A stretch of 5,870 nucleotides of DNA from an uncultured Gemmobacter sp. (GTDB lineage Bacteria; Pseudomonadota; Alphaproteobacteria; Rhodobacterales; Rhodobacteraceae). Both the position numbers and the translations under genes were made by a program. The notes beneath the pieces were generated by a model. That model had not been told where the DNA came from and did not search any database. It worked only from the letters and a program-made list of their open reading frames with translations. Numbering within the stretch: the first letter of the stretch is position 1; each line of letters opens with the position of its first letter. The stretch is taken from the NCBI GenBank assembly GCA_937983495.1, contig CALKAA010000365.1, forward strand, positions 1 through 5,870. The letters are read 5' to 3'. Shown in pieces: positions 1-5,498 of the stretch.

Positions 1-92
1 GCGCCTCAAGGCGCTCACCCCCAGGATATTTGGATCAGGTTGAAGGGCTTGGGCTTTATTTCAACCTGACTTAAATATCCCCGCCGGAGGCT
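1..92. repeat. Two inverted copies of a GGATATTT intergenic repeat forming a long hairpin
   Basis: The non-coding left edge (1-111) contains arms 24-44 and 60-80 separated by a 15-base loop (45-59). 18 of 21 positions are exactly complementary; the three that are not are 32-34 against 70-72. In a rightward RNA two of these become G.U wobbles, leaving one mismatch. In a leftward RNA two C/A mismatches remain and one becomes a wobble. On its own strand each copy reads GGATATTT, three variable bases, then TCAGGTTGAA. It is preceded by a G/C-rich head: GCGCC-TCAA-GGCGC hairpin at 1-14 for the left copy, GCCTCCGGCGGG at 80-91 for the right. No T-run follows either arm, so this is not a canonical intrinsic terminator. 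From memory, unchecked, this motif is widespread at gene ends in Rhodobacteraceae. It probably serves as the transcript end or 3' stabiliser for rppH and perhaps for a convergent gene off the left edge. Confidence 0.75.
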
Positions 93-111
93 CTTGGGAG
101 CGCGGGCAGCC

Positions 112-597
112 TCAGGGGGCGAGGTGGGGGCGGAAGGCGGCCACGACCTGTTCATAGACCGCGCGTTTGAACGGCACGATGGAGGCGACCATTTCGTCTG
201 CACGCGACCATTGCCAGCGGTCAAATTCCGGGTGGTCGGTGGCGATGTTCACCTGCGCGTCCGTTCCAAGATAGCGGAACAGGAACCATTTCTGCTTTTG
301 CCCGCGATATTTGCCGCCCCAAGCCTTGCCCAGCAGATCGGGCGGCAGGTCATATGTTACCCAATCTTCGGTCTTGGCGATGAACTCCACCAGATCCTCG
401 GTGACGCCTGTTTCCTCCCACAGCTCGCGCAGCGCGGCCTTGCGGGGCTTCTCGCCCTCGTCGATGCCGCCTTGCGGCATTTGCCAGGCGGGGATGCTGC
501 TGTCCTTGCGGTTGCCGGTGAAGATCAGCCCTTGGGCATTGATCAGCACGACACCGACGCAGGGACGATAGGGCAGGGTGGTCGGGTCGATGGTCAT
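112..597 (-). CDS. rppH: RNA pyrophosphohydrolase RppH (Nudix family)
   Basis: 161 residues. RppH converts 5'-triphosphate (or diphosphate) RNA ends to monophosphate in the cytoplasm, which triggers RNase E-dependent decay; related proteins also hydrolyse dinucleoside polyphosphates. The Nudix box GX5EX7REUXEEXGU is complete at residues 43-65: G43, E49, R57-E58, E61-E62, G64. It is preceded by the RppH signature WQMPQGG (38-44). Other RppH hallmarks are LPYRPCVGV near the N-terminus, KYRGQKQKWFLF (96-107), PEFDRWQW (123-130) and the C-terminal FKRAVYEQV. Length fits the short alphaproteobacterial form; E. coli RppH has a longer tail. The ATG start matches where family members begin. It lies 43 bp after ctpA and is probably the last gene of the cluster. 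No Shine-Dalgarno sequence lies at normal distance; see the hairpin entry at 598-633. Historic names are ialA, invA and nudH. Confidence 0.97.
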   Translation of the reverse strand: MTIDPTTLPYRPCVGVVLINAQGLIFTGNRKDSSIPAWQMPQGGIDEGEKPRKAALRELWEETGVTEDLVEFIAKTEDWVTYDLPPDLLGKAWGGKYRGQKQKWFLFRYLGTDAQVNIATDHPEFDRWQWSRADEMVASIVPFKRAVYEQVVAAFRPHLAP

Positions 598-633
598 GGG
601 CGCATTGCGGGGCCGGTTGCCCGGCCCCCTCCT
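598..633 (-). promoter_or_regulatory. rppH ribosome binding site with a hairpin between it and the start codon
   Basis: On the minus strand the only good Shine-Dalgarno match, AGGAGG (628-633), is 30 bases before the rppH ATG. Almost all the space between is a perfect 8-bp stem, GGGGCCGG / CCGGCCCC (621-628 and 609-616), capped by GCAA (617-620), a GNRA tetraloop. If the hairpin folds, 11 bases (598-608) remain between its base and the ATG, bringing the SD to near-normal effective distance. The hairpin overlaps the last base of the SD. It starts 12 bases after the ctpA stop codon and has no following T-run, so it is a weak terminator candidate. Sequence and pairing are directly visible; the role in initiation is inference. 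Confidence 0.5.
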
Positions 634-640
634 GATAGGG

Positions 641-2023
641 TCAGTTGGCAGGTTTCTCGGCAGGTTTAGCCGCCGCAGCGGGCACGATGGCGGCGGCCCC
701 TTTCAGGATGTCCACGGCATAGGCCAGCTGGTAATCCTCGTCGCGCAGCTTGGCGGTCTCGGCGGCCTTTTCCTGCTCTTCCTGATACTGGCGCTTTTCA
801 TCCTCGGTCATGCTGTCATTCGACAGCACGCCGCGCAGATCGGCCTCGGTGCGGGCCTTGGCTTCGGCCTCTGCTGCGGCTGCCGCCTCCTCCGTCCCGG
901 CCTCGCCCGCCTTCTTGACCGGCTGGTTCACCACGATATCGGGCGAAATGCCAAGTGCCTGGATCGAGCGGCCTGACGGCGTGTAGTAGCGCGCGGTGGT
1001 CAGCCGCATGGCACCATCGCCGCGCAGCGGGATCACCGATTGCACCGAGCCTTTGCCGAAGCTCTTGGTGCCCACCACGATGGCCCGGCGGTGGTCTTGC
1101 AGCGCGCCCGACACGATCTCGGAGGCCGAGGCCGAACCGCCATTGATCAGCACCACCATCGGCTTGCCTTCGATCAGGTCGCCAGGCGTGGCGTTGAAGC
1201 GTTCACTGTCTTGCGCGGTGCGCCCACGGGTCGAGACCACTTCACCCTTGTCGAGGAAGGCATCCGACACCTCGATGGCCTGGGTCAGCAGGCCGCCGGG
1301 ATTGTTGCGCAGATCCAGCACGAGGCCATTCACCTTGTCCAGGCCGCCGAGTTCTTCGACCGCTTTCTTGAACTCGGTTTGCAGGCCGGGGAAGGTTTGA
1401 TCGTTGAAGGTGGTCAGGCGGATGACCACGGTATTACCCACCACGCGGCCCTTGGCGGCGGTGAGTTTGATGGTGTCGCGGATGATCGACACGTCGAAGG
1501 GTTCTTCAACGCCTTCGCGCGCCACGGTGATCACGATTTCCGAGCCCACCTCGCCGCGCATCAGATCGACCGCCGCATCCAGCGTCAGGCCCAGCACGCT
1601 TTCGCCATTCACATGGGTGATGAAGTCGCCCGCCTGAATGCCGGCCTTGTCAGCGGGCGTGTCATCCATGGGCGAGACGACCTTGACGAAGCCCTGTTCC
1701 TGCGTGACCTCGATGCCCAGCCCGCCGAACTGGCCGCGGGTCTGCACCTGCATGTCGCTGAAATCATCGGCGGCCATGTAGCTGGAATGCGGGTCCAGCG
1801 AGGTGAGCATGCCATTGATGGCGGCTTCCATCAGCTTCTTGCTGTCCACTTCCTCGACATATTGGCCGCGGATGCGTTCAAAAATGTCGCCGAACAGGTC
1901 AAGCTGTTCATAGACCGAGGCGCTTTTGTCGGCCTCCTGCGCGATGAGGGGGCCCGCCACCTGCGTCGTTGCCAGAACCCCGGCCACGGTGCCGCCAAGT
2001 GCGGCCATCACATATTTCCTCAT
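641..2023 (-). CDS. ctpA: Carboxy-terminal processing protease CtpA (S41 family)
   Basis: 460 residues. Periplasmic serine protease that cuts or degrades proteins from the C-terminus, using a Ser/Lys dyad. An N-terminal hydrophobic segment (about 5-28) is a signal peptide or anchor. TSLDPHSSY (74-82) is the conserved stretch before the PDZ domain (about 95-175, with carboxylate-binding loop GGLGIEV at 100-106). The S41 core follows (about 185-370). In GGSASASEI the expected nucleophile is S299, and the general base is K324 in SFGKG; the 25-residue spacing matches known CTPs. A charged, Ala/Glu-rich tail (about 371-460) is partly coiled-coil-like. SD AGGGAAGG (2033-2040) lies 9 bases before the ATG. 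It sits between envC and rppH, with a 52-bp gap upstream. CTP relatives (E. coli Prc, Pseudomonas CtpA) degrade murein hydrolases, so its place beside an amidase activator is suggestive; substrates here are unknown. Confidence 0.97.
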   Translation of the reverse strand: MRKYVMAALGGTVAGVLATTQVAGPLIAQEADKSASVYEQLDLFGDIFERIRGQYVEEVDSKKLMEAAINGMLTSLDPHSSYMAADDFSDMQVQTRGQFGGLGIEVTQEQGFVKVVSPMDDTPADKAGIQAGDFITHVNGESVLGLTLDAAVDLMRGEVGSEIVITVAREGVEEPFDVSIIRDTIKLTAAKGRVVGNTVVIRLTTFNDQTFPGLQTEFKKAVEELGGLDKVNGLVLDLRNNPGGLLTQAIEVSDAFLDKGEVVSTRGRTAQDSERFNATPGDLIEGKPMVVLINGGSASASEIVSGALQDHRRAIVVGTKSFGKGSVQSVIPLRGDGAMRLTTARYYTPSGRSIQALGISPDIVVNQPVKKAGEAGTEEAAAAAEAEAKARTEADLRGVLSNDSMTEDEKRQYQEEQEKAAETAKLRDEDYQLAYAVDILKGAAAIVPAAAAKPAEKPAN

Positions 2024-2059
2024 CGCCTTCAGCCTTCCCTGACCCTGTTTCTGCCGCGC

Positions 2060-2075
2060 TCACGCCTTTGCGTGA
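2060..2075 (-). other. Small hairpin immediately after the envC stop codon
   Basis: A perfect 6-bp inverted repeat, TCACGC / GCGTGA with a 4-base loop (AAAG on the transcribed strand), directly abuts the envC TAA (2076-2078). No T-run follows, so a full terminator is unlikely. It could protect the upstream mRNA's 3' end or separate translation of envC and ctpA. The stem is short and may have no function. Confidence 0.4.
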
Positions 2076-3230
2076 TTACGGAAACTGTTGCCCCGTGGCC
2101 TGCCCGGCCGTTTCGGCGAACCACGGCATCGGGTCGATTGGTTCGCCCCCCTGCCGCAATTCCACATAAAGCGTTTCGGTGTCGCGTGCGCCACCGCCAT
2201 CCTGCGCCGAGACGAGGAATTCTTCCATCCCCGGCTCGCCGCCCCCCATCAAGCCCAGCGGTGCGCCATTGGCCACCACCTCACCCACTTCGCCATAAAC
2301 CGTTTCCATCCCCGCGAGAATGAGAAGATAGCCCGGTCCCGGCTCCAGGATCATCACGTTTCCGAAATCCAGCAGCGGGCCGCGATAGCGGATGGTGCCC
2401 GCCCATGGGGCCGTCACCAGCGCCTGTTTGCGGGTGGCCAGCACCATGCCGGGGCGGCGCAGGCCGGAGGCATCGGCCTCGTCGGGGCGGCGCAGGATGG
2501 TGCCTTGCACCGGCAGGGCCAGCTTGCCATGGCCAAAGCCGAAATCCTCGATCCCGGCGCTTTCCACATCATTGAGCGCGAGGCCCGCCGCAAAGGCATC
2601 CAGCGTATCGGCGCTTTCCAACAGGCCCTTGAGCACCTCCGGGTCTTCGGTGAAGCGCTTGGGCAATTCGGTGCGATCCGAAATCGCCTGCGACAGCGCG
2701 GTGCGGGCGGCCTGCGCCACGCGCAAGCCCTCGGCCAGGGTCTTTCCGGCAGCGGTTTGCAGCGCGCGCAGGTCACGAACCTCTTGTAATTGCAGGCGAA
2801 GTGCCTCGGCCTCGGCTTGCAGGCCGGGGGTCACATCGGCAATCATGATGCCTGAGCGCACGGTGCCCAAAGGCCCGGTCGGGTGCAGCAGCAGCAGGGG
2901 GGCCGGGTCGCTTTCCAACTGGCTCAGCACGCCGATCAGTTGCGCCACGCGGTCGCGCTTGGCCTGAAATTGCAGCAGAAGCGATTCCTCGCGGATCGAG
3001 GCTTGCCGCAGGCTTTCGCGCAGGGCGGTGAGGCCCTGCTCATAGGCGGTGATGGTCTGGGTCAGGGCGCGGATGCGATCCTTGCCACCGCGCGCCGCAT
3101 CCAGCGCGGCCACCGCCTTTTGCAGATTGCCCGCCGCCTCTGCCGCCTGTTCAGCGACGGTCACGGCCTGACCGCCCCCGCCAATGGCAAGGGTGAAGGC
3201 CAGGGTCAGAGCGGCAAGGCGGAGCGTCAT
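2076..3230 (-). CDS. envC: EnvC-type murein hydrolase activator (degenerate LytM/M23 domain)
   Basis: 384 residues. EnvC proteins are periplasmic regulators that activate N-acetylmuramoyl-L-alanine amidases at the division septum and do not cut peptidoglycan themselves. Residues 1-21 form a signal peptide. Residues about 25-105 and 135-185 are Ala/Leu/Gln/Glu-rich helices of coiled-coil type. The C-terminal LytM-like domain is about 235-371 (KLALPVQGTI ... LYVELRQGGEPIDPMPWF). Catalytic zinc ligands of active M23 enzymes are absent: the HxH strand reads LLILAGM (302-308) and the LHFEIR histidine is replaced in LYVELR (354-359, Y355). E. coli EnvC has lost the same histidine, supporting a regulatory role. 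The ATG overlaps the gpmI stop as ATGA, implying translational coupling; only a weak GGGAAA lies upstream. FtsEX would be the expected membrane partner by analogy, but is not in this window. Confidence 0.92.
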   Translation of the reverse strand: MTLRLAALTLAFTLAIGGGGQAVTVAEQAAEAAGNLQKAVAALDAARGGKDRIRALTQTITAYEQGLTALRESLRQASIREESLLLQFQAKRDRVAQLIGVLSQLESDPAPLLLLHPTGPLGTVRSGIMIADVTPGLQAEAEALRLQLQEVRDLRALQTAAGKTLAEGLRVAQAARTALSQAISDRTELPKRFTEDPEVLKGLLESADTLDAFAAGLALNDVESAGIEDFGFGHGKLALPVQGTILRRPDEADASGLRRPGMVLATRKQALVTAPWAGTIRYRGPLLDFGNVMILEPGPGYLLILAGMETVYGEVGEVVANGAPLGLMGGGEPGMEEFLVSAQDGGGARDTETLYVELRQGGEPIDPMPWFAETAGQATGQQFP

Positions 3231-4747
3231 GCGAGCAGGCTTTTCCCGGTCATTTCAGCGGGTTGCGGCAGGCCCATCAGCGCCAGCACCGTGGGGGCCA
3301 GATCGGCCAGCCGACCGCCCGCGCGCAAGGACGCGCCCTCAGGCCCGCCCACGAGGATCACGGGCACCAGATTGGTGGTATGCGCCGTATGCGGCCCGCC
3401 GGTGACTGGATCGACCATCAGTTCGCAATTGCCATGGTCTGCCGTCACGATCATCGCGCCGCCCATTTTCTCCAGCGCGGCCAAGGCTTTACCCAAGCCG
3501 TCATCCACCGCCTCGCAGGCCGCGATGGCCGCCGGAATGCTGCCGGTATGGCCGACCATATCGGGATTGGCAAAGTTCACCACGATCAGGTCATAGCCCT
3601 TTTCGATGGCACCCACGAGCTGCGCCGCCACTTCCGGCTCGCTCATCTCGGGTTGCAGGTCATAGGTGGCGACCTTGGGCGAGAGCGGCATGAAGCGGTC
3701 TTCGCCGGTCAAAGGGGCCTCTTTGCCGCCGTTCAGGAAGAAGGTGACATGGGGGTATTTCTCGGTCTCCGCCAGCCGGAATTGGGTGCGCCCATGCTTG
3801 GCCACCCATTCGCCCAGCGTGTTGACCAGCTCTTGCTTGGGGTAGCAGGTGGTCATGAAGTCATTGTGATCCTTGGAATAATCCACCATGCCCAGCATGG
3901 CGGCCCAAGCCGGGCGGGCGCTGGCGTCAAAGCCCGCAAAGCCGGGCTGGCCAAGGGCAAGGAGGATTTCGCGGGCGCGGTCAGCCCGGAAATTCAGGCA
4001 GAAGAACCCGTCGCCATCCTTGGCCCCTGCGTAGTCGCCGATCACGGTGGGGGCGATGAATTCATCGGTTTCGCCGCGCGTATAGGCCATGTCCACGGCG
4101 CGCAGGGCATCGGTTGCGGTCTCGCCTGTTGCGCGCACCATGGCGTCAAAGGCGCGGGAGACGCGCTCCCAGCGATTGTCGCGGTCCATCGCCCAATAGC
4201 GGCCGATCACGGTGGCGACGCGGGCACCCGTGGGCAGGCCTTCGGTCAATTCGCGCATATAGGTGACCGCGCTGGACGGGGCCACGTCGCGGCCATCGGT
4301 GATCGCATGCAGCACCACCGGCACGCCATGGGCGGTGATCGCCCGGCAAGCGGCGAGAACATGGCTGATATGGCCATGCACGCCGCCATCCGAGATCACG
4401 CCCATCAGATGCGCCGTGCCGCCAGAGGACTTCAAACGTCCAATGAAATCAAGGAGCTGCGGGTTGGTGGCAAAGCTGCCATCCTCCACCGCCAGATCAA
4501 TCTGCCCCAGATCCATCGCCACCACGCGACCGGCACCGATATTGGTGTGGCCCACCTCGGAATTGCCCATCTGCCCGGTGGGCAGGCCGACATCGGGGCC
4601 ATGGGTGATCAGCAGGTTATGCGGGCAAGTGGCCCAGATGCGGTCGAAATTCGGGGTATGGGCCAGTGCCGGGGCATTGGCCTCGCGCTCTTCGCGGTAG
4701 CCCCAGCCATCCAGAATGCACAAAACGACAGGTTTCGGGATGGTCAT
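3227..4747 (-). CDS. gpmI: 2,3-bisphosphoglycerate-independent phosphoglycerate mutase
   Basis: 506 residues, the normal length for this family. Cytoplasmic, Mn-dependent interconversion of 3- and 2-phosphoglycerate in glycolysis and gluconeogenesis through a phosphoserine intermediate; member of the alkaline phosphatase superfamily. Motifs in order: VLCILDGWG with metal ligand D13; GLPTGQMGNSEVGHTNIGAGR region with nucleophile S63; SDGGVHGH (119-126); AITDGRDVAP (148-157); RADRAREI (254-261) for substrate phosphate; NPDMVGHTG with D396 and H400; TADHGN with D437 and H438; HTAHTTN with H456. All expected metal ligands are present. The ATG has SD AGGAAAGG (4755-4762) at 7 bases. It appears to be the first gene of the cluster, preceded by a candidate promoter, and its stop overlaps envC by ATGA. 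Confidence 0.99.
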   Translation of the reverse strand: MTIPKPVVLCILDGWGYREEREANAPALAHTPNFDRIWATCPHNLLITHGPDVGLPTGQMGNSEVGHTNIGAGRVVAMDLGQIDLAVEDGSFATNPQLLDFIGRLKSSGGTAHLMGVISDGGVHGHISHVLAACRAITAHGVPVVLHAITDGRDVAPSSAVTYMRELTEGLPTGARVATVIGRYWAMDRDNRWERVSRAFDAMVRATGETATDALRAVDMAYTRGETDEFIAPTVIGDYAGAKDGDGFFCLNFRADRAREILLALGQPGFAGFDASARPAWAAMLGMVDYSKDHNDFMTTCYPKQELVNTLGEWVAKHGRTQFRLAETEKYPHVTFFLNGGKEAPLTGEDRFMPLSPKVATYDLQPEMSEPEVAAQLVGAIEKGYDLIVVNFANPDMVGHTGSIPAAIAACEAVDDGLGKALAALEKMGGAMIVTADHGNCELMVDPVTGGPHTAHTTNLVPVILVGGPEGASLRAGGRLADLAPTVLALMGLPQPAEMTGKSLLA

Positions 4748-4754
4748 GCGCGCG

Positions 4755-4803
4755 CCTTTCCTAGCTGTGCAGGGGTTTTACGCTGGCGCGTGCAGGCGTG
4801 CAA
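4755..4803 (-). promoter_or_regulatory. Candidate gpmI promoter and ribosome binding site
   Basis: On the minus strand, TTGCAC (4798-4803) and TAAAAC (4775-4780) are separated by exactly 17 bases, each matching the sigma-70 consensus at four of six positions. A start near 4768 would give a leader of about 20 bases, enough for the SD AGGAAAGG (4755-4762), which sits 7 bases before the ATG. Spacing and geometry are good, the boxes are moderate, and no start site has been measured. Confidence 0.4.
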
Positions 4804-4813
4804 CGGGCTTGCA
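4799..4813. promoter_or_regulatory. Dyad TGCAA-N5-TTGCA overlapping the putative -35 box
   Basis: A perfect 5-bp inverted repeat with a 5-base centre (CGGGC) covers nearly all of the proposed gpmI -35 element. An operator in this place would repress. The half-sites are short enough to arise by chance, and I cannot name a regulator. Confidence 0.3.
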
Positions 4814-4835
4814 GGGGGCAAAAAGGGTAACAGCC

Positions 4836-4928
4836 TATACAGTTTGGCCCCGAAACGGGCCGAAACTGTCATGGCATATACAGTTTGTGGGGCATATACA
4901 GTTTGTGGGCGCATATGCAGTTTGCGGG
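4836..4928. repeat. Array of an 18-bp repeat (GCATATACAGTTTGTGGG) upstream of gpmI
   Basis: Two perfect tandem copies occupy 4874-4891 and 4892-4909. After one extra base, a third copy at 4911-4928 differs at two positions (A to G, T to C). A separate partial copy, TATACAGTTTG, is at 4836-4846, and the core ACAGTTT occurs inverted at 4863-4869. The A+T-rich units stand out against their GC-rich surroundings. They lie upstream of the putative gpmI promoter (about 70-160 bases from the proposed start) and downstream of the stop of the 128-residue gene. Tandem, nearly helical-turn-multiple spacing (18-19 bp) suggests a multi-site binding array for a DNA-binding protein, but a mini-tandem-repeat without function is possible. 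Confidence 0.8.
4839..4869 (-). other. Bulged hairpin built from the repeat core
   Basis: ACAGTTTGGCCC (4839-4850) pairs with GGGCCGAAACTGT (4857-4869), leaving one unpaired base (4862) and a 6-base loop: a 12-bp stem. Read leftward, the T-tract (CTTTTTG, rc of 4820-4826) begins 12 bases after the stem, too far for a standard intrinsic terminator. It may still end transcripts from the 128-residue gene or act on DNA as a paired binding site. Confidence 0.45.
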
Positions 4929-4978
4929 CGCTGGCAGGTCCGTCGGGGGCGGGCCGTGCCTGCGGCGCGGGGGGGGCC

Positions 4979-5365
4979 TTAGCTGCTGCCGCGATACTGG
5001 CAGCCGAACTGGTTCTGCATCTGGTCATGCAGCAGGTTTCGGGTGGCCTCTGCCTCGGTATTGAGAGCCTCCAGCCGCGCTGCGATTTCGGCAGAGGGGC
5101 GGTCAGAGGCCATGAGCCTCGCCATGGCCTTGGCCCCGTCTTGCGCGGCCGTTTTCAACGCAGCTTCAAATGCCGCATGGGCCGCGCGGGCGTTGGCCTC
5201 GGTCTGGGCGGGGGTCTCGCGCTGCGGGCAGCGATAGGTCATTGTGCCGTGGCCAGTTTGCGCGGGAAAGGTGAACACGGCAGAGGTGGACCATGCCGGG
5301 AGGCCAAAGATCACGAGGGACAGAAGGGTGACCCCGGAATAAGTGACCCAGCGGGTGTCAGTCAT
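4979..5365 (-). CDS. Hypothetical protein with an N-terminal membrane segment
   Basis: 128 residues; I do not recognise the family. The chosen ATG is preceded by AGGA at 9 bases (in 5373-5378) and gives a sensible N-terminus: MTDTRW, then one hydrophobic segment (about 8-30, ending GLPAWSTSA), which could be a signal peptide or anchor. The remainder is therefore probably periplasmic. It is mainly helical and rich in Ala, Glu and Gln (about 50-118), with only two cysteines, C46 (YRCPQ) and C122 (FGCQYR), flanking the helices at either end, suitable for one disulfide. The open frame continues upstream of this ATG, but that stretch is Trp/Pro/Arg-rich and runs antisense-like through another frame of the HAD gene, so I exclude it. 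It lies between the HAD gene and gpmI in the same direction. Function unknown. Confidence 0.72.
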   Translation of the reverse strand: MTDTRWVTYSGVTLLSLVIFGLPAWSTSAVFTFPAQTGHGTMTYRCPQRETPAQTEANARAAHAAFEAALKTAAQDGAKAMARLMASDRPSAEIAARLEALNTEAEATRNLLHDQMQNQFGCQYRGSS

Positions 5366-5458
5366 GTGATGGCATCCTGAAACTTGCAGCCTGTTCAGCC
5401 ATAGAGGCAGAACAAGGCGCAATCTGGGCCACATCCGGGCACCTCTCTGCCGCTGCCC

Positions 5459-5491
5459 CCCCTGCCAGCCTCCCCTGCCGGAACCCCTGCC
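5459..5491. repeat. Three direct repeats of CCCCTGCC
   Basis: Exact copies at 5459-5466, 5472-5479 and 5484-5491 are spaced 13 and 12 bases apart, in the 133-bp gap between the HAD gene stop and the 128-residue gene. On the transcribed strand they read GGCAGGGG. The remainder of the gap shows no convincing promoter or terminator. They are low in complexity and may be a product of slippage in G/C-rich DNA. Confidence 0.45.
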
Positions 5492-5498
5492 ATCCCGG

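Noticed and set aside
609..628. Rho-independent terminator after ctpA
   Set aside because: The stem is strong, but no T-run follows on the transcribed strand, and rppH begins 11 bases later.
1040..2323. Plus-strand open frame of 427 codons
   Set aside because: Antisense shadow of ctpA and the end of envC, with biased composition and no domain.
4826..4832. GGTAACA (TGTTACC on the minus strand), resembling half of a LacI-family operator used by carbon-metabolism regulators
   Set aside because: Only one half-site is present; the other half (CTTTTTG) does not match, and I cannot confirm the regulator's motif from memory.
4836..4928. The repeat array as a CRISPR, plasmid iteron set or E. coli-type LexA boxes
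   Set aside because: There are no unique spacers between units. No replication gene is nearby. Alphaproteobacterial LexA uses GTTC direct repeats, and the ACAG/TATA likeness is incidental.
4744..5028. Minus-strand 94-codon open frame (or its last 42 codons from 4872) ending in an ATGA overlap with gpmI
   Set aside because: The overlap looks operon-like, but the product is low complexity, partly made of the 18-bp repeat (PQTVYA twice), overlaps the end of the 128-residue gene in another frame and has no ribosome binding site at either ATG.
3263..5380. Long plus-strand open frame of 705 codons
   Set aside because: It runs antisense through gpmI, whose motifs are unmistakable. The product is His/Gly/Ala-rich with no recognisable domain, the usual shadow of high-GC coding DNA.
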